DNA of 64,000 nucleotides, taken from assembly GCF_020715685.1 (NCBI RefSeq), contig NZ_CP085840.1:3720001-3784000 (forward strand). The letters are read 5' to 3'. Positions 23,655 to 31,952 of the stretch are shown here, one piece after another (position 1 is the first letter of the stretch; each line of letters starts with the position of its first letter). Made by a program: the position numbers and the translations under genes. The notes under the pieces were generated by a model. The model was not told the DNA's origin. It worked only from the letters and a program-made list of their open reading frames with translations, and ran no database searches. The stretch comes from Dermatobacter hominis. Lineage in GTDB: Bacteria > Actinomycetota > Acidimicrobiia > Acidimicrobiales > Microtrichaceae.

Positions 23655-23729
23655 GGGACGTCAGCGCTCGAGGCCGCGGGACGTCGGTGCGCGAGGCGCC
23701 AGGGACGTCGGTCGGCGCCGGGGCGTCAG
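23655..23729 (-). repeat. Iterated GGGACGTCRG repeats at the end of the TadG-like gene
   Basis: GGGACGTCAG (23655), GGGACGTCGG (23678), GGGACGTCGG (23702) and GGGGCGTCAG (23720) occur at 23-, 24- and 18-bp spacing. The last copy contains the stop codon of the minus-strand TadG-like gene, and AGTGCACC occurs next to both the first and last copies. Confidence 0.65.
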
Positions 23730-25357
23730 TGCACCAGGCGGACGATGGGTCGAGCGGTCTGGTAGCCGAACTGCAGGTCGGCGATGCCCGAGGGCGTCTG
23801 GATCAGCGCCGGCTCGAACACCCAGGCGTCGATCGCGTCCAACTTCGTGTTCCCGTTGTTCGGGTACAGCCGGTACATGTAGATCGACCAGAAGCGCACG
23901 AGCTGCATGGCCGTGCTGCCACCGCTGCCGAAGTTCTTGACCACCGGGATCATGCCGAACCGGGGGTCGGTCACCATCCCGTTGTTGAACATCGGCCAGA
24001 ACGTCGCAGCATCGGTCAGGCTCGCGAGCTTGGCGTCCACGGTCGTGGCGTCCAGGCCGCACGTGGTCGTGAGGTAGGTCTTCGCCTGAGCGAGGGTGAA
24101 CTCGGTCCCGACGCCGGTCGAGGGGTCGATCGGCTTGGTCGGGTCGATGAAGAACTCGGTCTGGGCGGCGTGGCCCTGGCTGTACGAGCCGCCGTAGTCG
24201 AACCGGTAGGTCTTCATGAAGCAGGCGAGCTTGGCGTCGCCGGTCGCCCAGGTCGAGCTCGTCGACGGCGTCGACGAGCTGGCGCCGGGGAAGAAGAGGG
24301 TCTGGTACGCCGGCTTCATCCAGGTGTAGGCGTGCCGGCCGTTGATCTTGTCGCCCAGCACGGTGATCGACGGCCCCGGCCCGGGCGAGTCGGCCCAGTG
24401 CGTGCAGCCCTCCGGATCGGTCTGCGTGAGGTTCTCGTCGGTGAGGTCGGGGCGCTTGAGGCGACCGCAGAAGAGGAGGTCGCCGTCGTCGGTGCTGATG
24501 GTCGCGTTGTCGATCACGCCGTCGGTCAGCGGCGGCACGTTGTTGCCCGTGAACGGGACGAGGTGGTTGGCCTCGAGCGTCGACGACACGTTGGTCGTCG
24601 TGCACGGCGACTGCAGGTTGACGTCGCACACCTTCGGCGTGCCGGTGCCGTAGATCGCCAGGGCGTGGTCGATGCCCATCGAGTAGTTGATCCGCAGCGA
24701 GTCCTGCTGGGCGTTCGACGTGGGCTTGAACAGGCTGACGCGCCGGGCGTCGAACGACCCGAAGTTGCCGCTCGTGCGCGAGGCGCAGCCGACGTTGTTG
24801 CCGCCGTTCTCGATGCAGAGGTTGCCGCTGCCCGAGGCCGCGGCCACGGTCGCCGGGATGATGCGGTCGTCGCGCTTGAGCTTGGCCTCGGCGATGGCAT
24901 CCGCCGCCACGGCGACGGAGTCGACGCCGATGACGCCGGCGAAGTACGTCTTGACCGCCTTGTCGGGCACCACCACTCTCACGCGGGAGAACGCCTCGTC
25001 GATCGAGATGCACTGGTTCGAGTTGGAGAGGTCCGCCATGTTGGCGAGGTGCTCCGGGTCCTTGCAGCCGATCCAGGCGGAGCCCGGCACGTCGAAGTTC
25101 TGCAGCGCGTAGGCCTTGGCGGTGGCCACGACCTTGACCGGGTCGGGCAGGTCCTGGGCCGCCGCCAGCGCGGCGGCGTCGGCCGTCGCCTGGGCCTGGC
25201 GCTTCTGCTGACGTGCGTTGGCGAGGTCGACCGCGATCGCCGTCACGGTGAGCATCGCCACGAGGAGCAGCGCGGCGATGATGAGGAAGGCGCCGCGCTC
25301 GTCCCGGGTGCGCCCGAGCGTGCGGCGCCGGAGCGCCCGTGCTGCGCTCAGCACCAT
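23726..25357 (-). CDS. TadG-like pilus-assembly/secreted protein
   Basis: 543 residues. RTRDERGAFLIIAALLLVAM is a TadE/TadG-type N-terminus (E-R-G-A before a hydrophobic helix), continuing DLANARQQKRQAQATADAAALAAAQDL as in Flp pilus TadG proteins. The remaining about 470 residues are predicted outside the membrane, with paired Cys (for example WIGCKDPEH, NLCIENGGNNVGC) suggesting disulfides. No von Willebrand A motif was recognised. The start overlaps the TadE-like stop by 10 bp, so the two are one operon. The secretion ATPase and platform genes are not in this window. Confidence 0.78.
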   Translation of the reverse strand: MVLSAARALRRRTLGRTRDERGAFLIIAALLLVAMLTVTAIAVDLANARQQKRQAQATADAAALAAAQDLPDPVKVVATAKAYALQNFDVPGSAWIGCKDPEHLANMADLSNSNQCISIDEAFSRVRVVVPDKAVKTYFAGVIGVDSVAVAADAIAEAKLKRDDRIIPATVAAASGSGNLCIENGGNNVGCASRTSGNFGSFDARRVSLFKPTSNAQQDSLRINYSMGIDHALAIYGTGTPKVCDVNLQSPCTTTNVSSTLEANHLVPFTGNNVPPLTDGVIDNATISTDDGDLLFCGRLKRPDLTDENLTQTDPEGCTHWADSPGPGPSITVLGDKINGRHAYTWMKPAYQTLFFPGASSSTPSTSSTWATGDAKLACFMKTYRFDYGGSYSQGHAAQTEFFIDPTKPIDPSTGVGTEFTLAQAKTYLTTTCGLDATTVDAKLASLTDAATFWPMFNNGMVTDPRFGMIPVVKNFGSGGSTAMQLVRFWSIYMYRLYPNNGNTKLDAIDAWVFEPALIQTPSGIADLQFGYQTARPIVRLVH

Positions 25358-25857
25358 GACCAGCTCTGCCCGGCCGGCGGGGCGTCCTGGTAGGCGGTGA
25401 TCGGCTCGGCGTCGTCGATCTGCTCGATCCGCATCGACAGCTTCGACTTGGCCATCGACCCGTTGAGGATCGCCGAGAAGAGGCCGGTCAGCGACCGGAA
25501 CGGGTACATCGCGCACACCTTGACCTGGTCGCCCGGCGCGTAGTTCGCCGGGAGGACGATCTTGACCTTGGTGTCGGAGGTGTTGAGGCCGATGCGGGCC
25601 CGCGTCACGCACGCCGCCCTCGCGGACGACGAGCCGGTGGTGCAGCCGTCGGTGCCCCAGTCCGCCACCACGATCTGACGGGCGCCCTCCCGCACCCCCT
25701 GCCGGACCGAGTTGTAGTCGTTGAAGGCCATCCCGAAGTCGATGATCCCCATGACGAGGAGGACGAAGATCGGGACGACGAGCGCGAACTCGACCAGCGC
25801 CGCGCCGCGCTCCCGTCGTCTCCCTCCGTGTACCTGGCGATGCGACCGTCGTCCCAC
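25348..25857 (-). CDS. TadE-like pilin-related protein
   Basis: 169 residues. RRRERGAALVEFALVVPIFVLL is the TadE-like motif, a single N-terminal membrane helix with the G-x-x-x-V-E-F-A signature (prepilin-like). IIDFGMAFNDYNSVRQGVREGARQIVV follows, as in TadE pseudopilins. It probably works with the TadG-like protein in a Tad/Flp pilus or related secretion structure. The GTG start has GAGGAGGACAGCCG before it. First gene of the operon. Confidence 0.88.
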   Translation of the reverse strand: MGRRSHRQVHGGRRRERGAALVEFALVVPIFVLLVMGIIDFGMAFNDYNSVRQGVREGARQIVVADWGTDGCTTGSSSARAACVTRARIGLNTSDTKVKIVLPANYAPGDQVKVCAMYPFRSLTGLFSAILNGSMAKSKLSMRIEQIDDAEPITAYQDAPPAGQSWSWC

Positions 25858-26066
25858 CGGCTGTCCTCCTCGTGCGGGTCAGCTGGGGGATCGATCGCAC
25901 CCCGGGGGTCGTTACGCGACCCGGCGTGAATGATCCGTTCGACCTAGCCCGGTGGTGGGACCCGCACCTCGAGGGGCGACCGGTGTAACGGTGCGGCCGT
26001 CCGCAGCGATCCACCCGACACATGTGGCGACCGGCCGCCGGCCGGTCCTGAGCTGGGGAGCCGTAC

Positions 26067-26687
26067 ATGCGCGTACGTCGGATGTCGACCAGGACCGCCG
26101 TTGGGGCCGCCGCCGCGGTGCTCGGGCTGACCGGGGTGGCGGCTGCGGCCGGATCACTGCCGGTCGGCTCCGAGGGCCGCGCCGTCGTCGCCGCCGAGGC
26201 CGACGAGTCGACGACCAGCACGGCGCCCGACGACACCACCACCACGACCGAGGCCACGACGACGACCGAGTCGACCACGACGACGGAGTCGACGACCACG
26301 ACCACCGAGGCGCCCACCACCACGGCGCCACCGGCGACCGAGGGTGGGCAGGGTCCCGACGCGACCGGCCCCGCCAAGCACGGGTTGTGCACCGCGTTCG
26401 GCGACCGGGCCGAGCTGCCCGAGGGCTCGGTGGCCGCCCGCAACCTCGCGGCCGCCGCGAGCGAGGCCGGCCAGAGCATCGCGGAGTTCTGCGCGGACGT
26501 GACCAAGCCCGGCCGATCCGCCTCCGCGCCCGGTCACGCCGGGAGCACCGGCAGCGCCGCCGGCGCTCCCGGCGCGGGCTCGTCGGGCTCGAAGTCCGCG
26601 AAGGCCGACCCGCCCGCGGGCCCGCCCGCCGGCAAGGGCCGACCGGCCGATCCGGGCGCCGCGGGCAAGGGGCGCGCCGCCGGCTGA
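26067..26687 (+). CDS. Secreted Thr-rich hypothetical protein
   Basis: 206 residues. The signal peptide STRTAVGAAAAVLGLTGVAAAAG is followed by an acidic, Thr-rich linker (repeats of TTTTE/TTTTES, encoded by ACGACG/ACCACG runs), a small central segment KHGLCTAFGDRAELPEGSVA to SIAEFCADV with two Cys, and a Gly/Ala/Pro/Lys-rich tail. The central segment (AARNLAAAASEAGQSIAEFC) is helical and recalls small cell-surface proteins of actinobacteria. Function unknown. Divergent from the Tad-like operon. Confidence 0.65.
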   Translation: MRVRRMSTRTAVGAAAAVLGLTGVAAAAGSLPVGSEGRAVVAAEADESTTSTAPDDTTTTTEATTTTESTTTTESTTTTTEAPTTTAPPATEGGQGPDATGPAKHGLCTAFGDRAELPEGSVAARNLAAAASEAGQSIAEFCADVTKPGRSASAPGHAGSTGSAAGAPGAGSSGSKSAKADPPAGPPAGKGRPADPGAAGKGRAAG

Positions 26688-26735
26688 GCCCGAGGGGGAC
26701 GCGGGGCGTCCGAGCGCCGCTAACGTCCCTCGACC

Positions 26736-27764
26736 ATGGGCGATGCCGCCGAGGGTGCCCCGGCTCCGGCGATCGAGCTCCGCGACGTCACCAAGGTGTA
26801 CGCGGGATCGACCGATCCGGCCGTCGACGGTCTGACACTCGACGTGCCCGCCGGGGAGCTCGTGGTGCTCGTCGGCCCGTCGGGGTGCGGCAAGACCACG
26901 ACCCTGCGCATGCTCAACCGGCTCGAGGAGCCGACGTCGGGGGAGATCCGGATCCTCGGCGAGGACGTGCGGTCCCGCCCGGTGCACGAGCTGCGGCGCC
27001 AGATCGGCTACGTGATCCAGGGCGTGGGGCTCTTCCCGCACCTGACCATCGCGGAGAACATCGCCACCGTGCCCCGGCTGCTCGGCTGGCCCCGCGACCG
27101 GCGGACGGCGCGCATCGACGAGCTCGCCGACCTGGTCGATCTCGACCGGTCGATGCTGTCGCGGTACCCGGCGGAGCTCTCGGGCGGGCAGCAGCAGCGG
27201 GTGGGCGTCGCCCGGGCGCTCGCCGCCGACCCGCCGGTGCTGCTGATGGACGAGCCGTACAGCGCGGTCGATCCGATCGTCCGCGCCCGGCTGCAGGACG
27301 AGCTCGTGGAGCTCCACCAGCGGCTGGGGACCACGATCGTCCTGGTCACCCACGACATCGACGAGGCGATCAAGGTCGGTGACCGGATCGCGGTGCTGGC
27401 CGTCGGCGGGCGGCTGGCCCAGTACGCCACCCCGGTGGACCTGCTCGGCGCGCCGGCGTCGGACTTCGTCGCCTCGTTCCTCGGCGGGGAGCGGAGCCTG
27501 CGCCGCCTGGCGCTCGTCCCGCTCGGCGATCTCGAGCTGGACCCGCTCGACGGGCCGGTCGACTCCGCCCCGACCATGGACGTCAGGGGCACCGCGAGGG
27601 AGGCGCTCGACGTGCTGCTGCGCAGCGGCGCGGCGTCGGTCGTCGTGACCCGCGACGGCACCGCCCTCGGCAGCGTGGGCCTGGCGACGCTGAGCGCCAC
27701 CGTGCGCGACGGCGCCGACGGCGCCGACGGCGACGGCGCCGATGGCAACGGGTCGCCGGCGTGA
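26736..27764 (+). CDS. Quaternary-amine ABC transporter ATP-binding protein (OpuCA/ProV-like)
   Basis: 342 residues. Walker A GPSGCGKTT (about residues 47-55), Q-loop region QIGYVIQGVGLFPHLTIAEN, signature AELSGGQQQRVGVARAL, Walker B PVLLMDEPYSAVDP and the H-loop LVTHDIDEAIKVGDRI. The FPHLTIAENIATVP sequence and a degenerate CBS-like C-terminal domain (about 275-325) are typical of glycine betaine/carnitine/choline importers; CBS domains there sense ionic strength. Its stop overlaps the first permease gene by 4 bp. It energises import of osmoprotectants. Confidence 0.92.
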   Translation: MGDAAEGAPAPAIELRDVTKVYAGSTDPAVDGLTLDVPAGELVVLVGPSGCGKTTTLRMLNRLEEPTSGEIRILGEDVRSRPVHELRRQIGYVIQGVGLFPHLTIAENIATVPRLLGWPRDRRTARIDELADLVDLDRSMLSRYPAELSGGQQQRVGVARALAADPPVLLMDEPYSAVDPIVRARLQDELVELHQRLGTTIVLVTHDIDEAIKVGDRIAVLAVGGRLAQYATPVDLLGAPASDFVASFLGGERSLRRLALVPLGDLELDPLDGPVDSAPTMDVRGTAREALDVLLRSGAASVVVTRDGTALGSVGLATLSATVRDGADGADGDGADGNGSPA

Positions 27765-28432
27765 TCGTCGCCCAGGCCGACGAGCCGCTGATCCGCTGGG
27801 ACTGGCTGGCGGACCACACCGACGACCTGTGGGAGCGCACCGCCCAGCACCTCACGCTGACCGTCGTGTCGATGTTCCTCGGCCTGGTGCTCGCCGCCGG
27901 CCTCGCCTTCGTGATCCGGCGGTGGCGCTGGACGAACGGTCCGATCACCGCGCTCAACACGCTGCTCTACGCGATCCCGAGCGTCGCGCTGTTCGCCGCC
28001 CTCATCCCGTGGCTCGGCACCGGCATCGCGGTGCCGATCGTGGCGCTCACGACCTACAGCCTCGTCGTGCTCACGCCCTACCTGGTCGCGTCGTTCGACG
28101 GGGTGCCCCCCGCGAGCGTCGACGCGGCCGACGGCATGGGCTACACCGCCCGCCAGCGGTTCTGGAGGGTCGAGCTGCCGCTGGCGATGCCGACGATCAT
28201 CGGCGGGGTGCGGATCGCGACGGTCACGATCATCGGACTCGTGACCGTCGGCGGCCTGTTCGACCTCGGCGGGTTCGGCAACCTGATCGACAACGGCCTG
28301 ACGCGCGACTTCCCGACGCTGATCGTCGTCGGGGTCGTGCTGTCGGTCGTGCTCGCGACGATCGCCGACCTCGTGCTGGTGGTCGCCGGCCGGCTGCTCA
28401 GCCCGTGGCGCTACCGGGGGTCGGACCGGTGA
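27761..28432 (+). CDS. Quaternary-amine ABC transporter permease (OpuCB/ProW-like)
   Basis: 223 residues with about six membrane helices. WERTAQHLTLTVVSMFLGLVLAAGL begins the permease domain, LLYAIPSVALFAALIPWLGTG is conserved in the Opu/ProW group, and the EAA loop is VDAADGMGYTARQRFWRVELPLAMPTI. It forms half of the membrane channel. The GTG start overlaps the ATPase stop, and the stop overlaps the second permease. Confidence 0.92.
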   Translation: MIVAQADEPLIRWDWLADHTDDLWERTAQHLTLTVVSMFLGLVLAAGLAFVIRRWRWTNGPITALNTLLYAIPSVALFAALIPWLGTGIAVPIVALTTYSLVVLTPYLVASFDGVPPASVDAADGMGYTARQRFWRVELPLAMPTIIGGVRIATVTIIGLVTVGGLFDLGGFGNLIDNGLTRDFPTLIVVGVVLSVVLATIADLVLVVAGRLLSPWRYRGSDR

Positions 28433-29133
28433 ACGGCCTCTGGGTGTTCTTCACCTCGTCCGAGAGCTGGCGGGGCGACAACGGCATCTGGGCCCGCCTG
28501 CTGGCGCACGTGTGGGTGTGCGTCCTGGCGCTGGCCGCGGCCGGGGTGCTCGCGATCCCGGGCGGCCTGGCGCTCGGCCGTCGGCGCCGCGGGCAGGTCG
28601 TCGCCTCGGCGGTCGCCAACATCGGTCGGGCCATCCCGTCGCTGGCGGTCCTCGCCTTCGTCGTCGCCGCCGGCGGCGGGATCGGGTTCCTGCCGACGTT
28701 CGTCGCGATGTTCGCCCTGGCGGTGCCGCCCATGTTCGTGTCGACCGCGACCGCGATCGCCGAGCTGGACCGCGACGTGATCGACGCCGGGCGCGGGCTC
28801 GGCATGACGCCCCTCGGGCTCCTGCGCCGGGTCGAGCTGCCGCTCGCGTCGCCGCTCATCCTGTCGGGCGTGCGGATCGCCACCGGCCAGGTCATCGCGA
28901 CGGCGACGCTCGGCGCGTTCGTCGGGTACAACACGCTCGGCCGCTTCATCACGCTCGGCCGCGCCAACCGAGACGACGGCATGCTCTACGGCGGCGTGGT
29001 CCTGGTGGTCGGACTGGCGCTGATCGCGGACGTCGGGATCCGTGCGGTGGCCCGGGCGGCCACGCCGTGGGAGGCCCGCGGTCGTACTGCGAAGGGCCCG
29101 TCCGCGCCGGCGGCGGGTGCCGAGCTGCAATAG
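28429..29133 (+). CDS. Quaternary-amine ABC transporter permease (OpuCD-like)
   Basis: 234 residues, second permease. LLAHVWVCVLALAAAGVLAIPGGLALGR and NIGRAIPSLAVLAFVVAAGGGIGFL are the expected helices; the EAA loop is DAGRGLGMTPLGLLRRVELPLASPLI, followed by TGQVIATATLGAFVGYNTLGRFI. The start GTG overlaps the previous stop. The C-terminal ARGRTAKGPSAPAAGAELQ tail is cytoplasmic. It pairs with the other permease. Confidence 0.92.
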   Translation: MNGLWVFFTSSESWRGDNGIWARLLAHVWVCVLALAAAGVLAIPGGLALGRRRRGQVVASAVANIGRAIPSLAVLAFVVAAGGGIGFLPTFVAMFALAVPPMFVSTATAIAELDRDVIDAGRGLGMTPLGLLRRVELPLASPLILSGVRIATGQVIATATLGAFVGYNTLGRFITLGRANRDDGMLYGGVVLVVGLALIADVGIRAVARAATPWEARGRTAKGPSAPAAGAELQ

Positions 29134-29193
29134 CCGACTAGGTTGGTCGGAAATTCGCCCGGTTCGCCGGGTGGGCACCCAACGGAGGGGACC

Positions 29194-30120
29194 ATGCGTG
29201 TGAACCGCAAGCTCGCAGCCGTCGTCGCGCTCATCGCCGCAGTGGCGGTGATCGCTGTCGGATGTGGCGACGACAAGGACGACTCGTCGTCGTCGGGCTC
29301 GGAGTCGTCATCGAAGCCAGAGATCAAGATCGGGACCCAGGCCTTCGGCGAGTCGGAGATCCTCGGCCAGATCTACGGGCAGGTCCTCGAGTCGCAGGGC
29401 TACAAGGTCACGTACCAGAGCTTCAAGGACCGGGCCGCGATCTACGCCGCCGTCGACTCGGGCGACATCAACTTCGTGCCCGAGTACGCGGCCAGCGCCG
29501 TCGAGTTCCTGAACGGCAACGCCGGCGAGGCGTCCCCCGACGTCGACGCCACGGTGAAGGCGCTGCAGGCGCAGCTGGCCAAGCAGGGCCTCGTCGCGCT
29601 CGAGCCGTCCGAGGCCGTCGACAGCAACTCCCTGGTCGTGACGAAGGAGACGTCGACCTCGGAGAACGTGACGAAGATCTCCGACCTGAAGGAGGGCATC
29701 AAGCTCGGCGGCCCGCAGGACTGCCCGTCCAACGCCGGCTGCCTCCCCGCCCTCAAATCGACGTACGGGATCGACCTGTCCTCCACGTTCGTGCCGCTCG
29801 ACGCGTCGGGCCCGCTGACCAAGTCCGCGCTGAAGGAGGGCGACGTCCAGGTCGCGGTGATCTTCTCGACCGACAGCGCGATCGCCGAGAACGGCTGGGT
29901 CGTGCTCGAGGACGACAAGGGCATCTTCAACGCCGACAACATCATCCCGGTCGTCACCCAGGCGCTGGCCGACGACGCCGACCTGGTGAAGCTGGTGAAC
30001 GACACGTCGGCCGCCATCACGACGGCGAACCTGACCGCCCTGAACAAGCAGTACGACGTCGACAAGGAGGACGCCGACGCCATCGCCGAGGCCTTCATCG
30101 CCGACAACGACCTCGGCTGA
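29194..30120 (+). CDS. Quaternary-amine ABC transporter substrate-binding lipoprotein (OpuCC-like)
   Basis: 308 residues. The lipoprotein signal ends at IAVGCGDD (lipobox V-G-C, Cys near residue 24), followed by a Ser/Asp-rich linker. The mature domain begins IKIGTQAFGESEILGQIYGQ and has SFKDRAAIYAAVDSGDINFVPEYAAS, the OpuAC/ProX-like ligand-binding layout for betaine, choline or carnitine. Cys pair in GPQDCPSNAGCLPAL. The ATG has GGAGGGG five bases upstream and follows the permease by 60 bp. It completes a four-gene importer, and a 16-bp hairpin closes the operon. Confidence 0.92.
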   Translation: MRVNRKLAAVVALIAAVAVIAVGCGDDKDDSSSSGSESSSKPEIKIGTQAFGESEILGQIYGQVLESQGYKVTYQSFKDRAAIYAAVDSGDINFVPEYAASAVEFLNGNAGEASPDVDATVKALQAQLAKQGLVALEPSEAVDSNSLVVTKETSTSENVTKISDLKEGIKLGGPQDCPSNAGCLPALKSTYGIDLSSTFVPLDASGPLTKSALKEGDVQVAVIFSTDSAIAENGWVVLEDDKGIFNADNIIPVVTQALADDADLVKLVNDTSAAITTANLTALNKQYDVDKEDADAIAEAFIADNDLG

Positions 30121-30141
30121 CCTCGCACCGACCGAGCTCGA

Positions 30142-30175
30142 GCGACGCCCGCGACCCCCGGGTCGCGGGCGTCGC
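30142..30175. terminator. Perfect 16-bp hairpin closing the ABC operon
   Basis: GCGACGCCCGCGACCC, two C, then GGGTCGCGGGCGTCGC: a perfect 16-bp inverted repeat 22 bp after the binding-protein stop and 15 bp before the stop of a convergent gene. It probably works as a bidirectional terminator, without a T-tract. Confidence 0.8.
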
Positions 30176-30189
30176 CGCGTCCGGACGCC

Positions 30190-30540
30190 CTACCCCGTGA
30201 GCCGGTCGAGCCGTTGGAGCAGGTCGTGCGCCGCGAGCTCGACCGCCTTGTGGCGCCACTCCGCCGCCCGGTACACGCAGGCGATCAGGGCCGTGCGGTG
30301 GACCCGCCGGAAGTCGCCGTAGACGAAGGCGTACCTCGCCTTCGTGCCGTCGGTCGCCCCCTCGGTCAGGCCCAGGTGCCACTCGGCGTACTCGTCCCAG
30401 CCGTGGCGCTCGAGGAAGGCGTTCTGCTCGGCCGCGCCCGGCTGCGCGGCACCCCAGTCGCTGTCGAGCACGTACTGGCGGGCGTCGATGAGCGCCTCGG
30501 CGCGGGCGACGGCCGCGGGGTTGACCTCGTACCGGCTCAC
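30190..30540 (-). CDS. Conserved hypothetical protein, 116 aa
   Basis: Soluble protein starting SRYEVNPAAVARAEALIDAR, with WGAAQPGAAEQNAFLERHGW and DGTKARYAFVYGDFRRVHRT. It is rich in aromatic residues and conserved-looking motifs, giving the impression of a widely kept actinobacterial family, but I cannot name a domain. The GTG start has CAGGAGGGG ten bases upstream and overlaps the stop of the DUF3253 gene, so they are translationally coupled. Confidence 0.7.
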   Translation of the reverse strand: MSRYEVNPAAVARAEALIDARQYVLDSDWGAAQPGAAEQNAFLERHGWDEYAEWHLGLTEGATDGTKARYAFVYGDFRRVHRTALIACVYRAAEWRHKAVELAAHDLLQRLDRLTG

Positions 30541-31088
30541 CGGCGCCCCTCCTGTCCGACGAGCCCGATCCGGACGGGCCCGCGCAGCGGCTCGGCGGGA
30601 TCGAGGGCGCGGCCGCGGGCGAGGATCCGGACCTCGCCGTCGGCGGCGAGCTCGACCGCCGCGGCCCGCGCCGCGTCCATGCGGTCCCGCCAGCGCTCGG
30701 CACCGACCACCCTCGCGGCGTCGCTCGGGCAGATCGACCGGTCGGCTCCCCGGTGGCGGCAGAGCGCCAGGATCGTGGCGCGCAGCCGCTCGTCGGTCGC
30801 CTCGGGCGTCGGCTCCTCCCACCAGGCGCGGCCGCGCTCGCCGAGCGCCACCTTGGCGTCCTGCACGCGGCGCCGGGCCGCGTGCTCGGCCGCCTCGTCG
30901 TGGCCCCGCCGTGCGGCGCCGACCGCTCGGCGCGCCGCCATCAGCTCGTCGACGAGCTCGGCGCGCAGGCGGTCGGGGATGGCCGGGTCGGTGGCCCGCC
31001 AGGACCGTCCGTCGATCCGCACGTGGTGCTCGGCCGTGGCCCGTGGCCCCACGGTCACGGGATCGGGGCCGGCGACATGGTCGTCCAT
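30537..31088 (-). CDS. DUF3253 domain protein
   Basis: 183 residues. The C-terminal half matches DUF3253: ATILALCRHRGADRSICPSD, then AARVVGAERWRDRMDAARAAAVELAADGEVRILARGR and a final RGPVRIGLV. This small winged-helix-like domain is of unknown function. The N-terminal half (TVGPRATAEHHVRIDGRSWR) has an S-W-R pattern followed by a helical arginine-rich stretch. The ATG at 31088 was chosen; a GTG 13 codons upstream is an alternative. Coupled by overlap to the 116-residue gene. Confidence 0.75.
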   Translation of the reverse strand: MDDHVAGPDPVTVGPRATAEHHVRIDGRSWRATDPAIPDRLRAELVDELMAARRAVGAARRGHDEAAEHAARRRVQDAKVALGERGRAWWEEPTPEATDERLRATILALCRHRGADRSICPSDAARVVGAERWRDRMDAARAAAVELAADGEVRILARGRALDPAEPLRGPVRIGLVGQEGRR

Positions 31089-31137
31089 GGGACGTCCGTA
31101 CCCGTTCCGGGCCCGGTCGCGCCCCACCGGTCCCGGG

Positions 31138-31887
31138 TCACCCGGGCTCGCACCGGACGCGCGAGACCACCAGCTCCGGCGTGGGCACGTCGCCGTCGGT
31201 GGCCTTGGCGGGGAAGTCGAACACGCCGATCATCAGCTGCACCGGGTAGTCGGGCGCCTCGTCGACCCGGCGGACGACCTCGCCGTCGACGTCGAAGGTC
31301 AGCGCATCGGGTCGCCAGTCGACGCCGTAGGTGTGGGGCTCGGCGACGTCGAGCGGCAGCGGGACCGCCCGGAAGTCCTCGTGCAGCGCCGGATCCCGGA
31401 ACGCCTTGACGCCGATGCCCACCTCGGCGGACCCGGGGCTCACCGCGTCGCCGAAGATCTCCGCCACGCAGATCTCGCCGGAGCGCTCGGGCCGGTCCTC
31501 GATGCCCGACATCCAGAACGCCACCATCGACCGGGGCGAGATCGTGGCCCGCATCGTGACCTCGACGCGGCCGCCGAGCGGCGTGCACCCCCACCACGTG
31601 GGCTGCTCCTCCCGCACCTCGAGGCCGCGGCGGAACGGCTGGGGTCCGTCGGTGCTGCCGACGGGCCCCGACCGGTTGCCGCTCTGGATGCACGACACGC
31701 GCAGCGGCTCCTCGTGCGTGTCGGCGCACCACCGGCCCTGCTCCGGCGGGATCGTGAGGTGCAGGCCGTCGTCGCCGACGCGCCAGGTCGCTGCCGCTGC
31801 GGCCCGCGAGCTCCAGTGCGGCAGGTAGCTGGCGAGCCAGCGCCGCTCGTCGAGCCGGTCGAAGCGGTCGTCCAGGACGGGATCCAT
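31138..31887 (-). CDS. GH16-like concanavalin-fold protein with altered catalytic motif
   Basis: 249 residues, no signal peptide. The region RVEVTMRATISPRSMVAFWM, then RSGEICVAEIFGD, then HTYGVDWRPDALTFDVDGEV and YPVQLMIGVFDFP follows the order of the GH16 jelly-roll. The GH16 catalytic signature is E-x-D-x-x-E; here the corresponding E-I-C-V-A-E keeps both Glu but has Cys for Asp. It could be a divergent hydrolase or a carbohydrate-binding relative. Lack of a signal peptide is unusual for GH16. A stand-alone gene between the DUF3253 pair and the thioesterase. Confidence 0.6.
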   Translation of the reverse strand: MDPVLDDRFDRLDERRWLASYLPHWSSRAAAAATWRVGDDGLHLTIPPEQGRWCADTHEEPLRVSCIQSGNRSGPVGSTDGPQPFRRGLEVREEQPTWWGCTPLGGRVEVTMRATISPRSMVAFWMSGIEDRPERSGEICVAEIFGDAVSPGSAEVGIGVKAFRDPALHEDFRAVPLPLDVAEPHTYGVDWRPDALTFDVDGEVVRRVDEAPDYPVQLMIGVFDFPAKATDGDVPTPELVVSRVRCEPG

Positions 31888-31952
31888 GGCGACATCCTCG
31901 CCCGGGCGGACCGCTGCGGGCCGGTCCGAGCGGGCGCCGCGCCGGGCGGTCC

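Noticed and set aside
26220-26330. ACG/ACC-rich run that resembles a short-repeat array
   Set aside because: It is the Thr-rich linker of a secreted protein, not a CRISPR or noncoding repeat; no spacer structure and no cas genes nearby.
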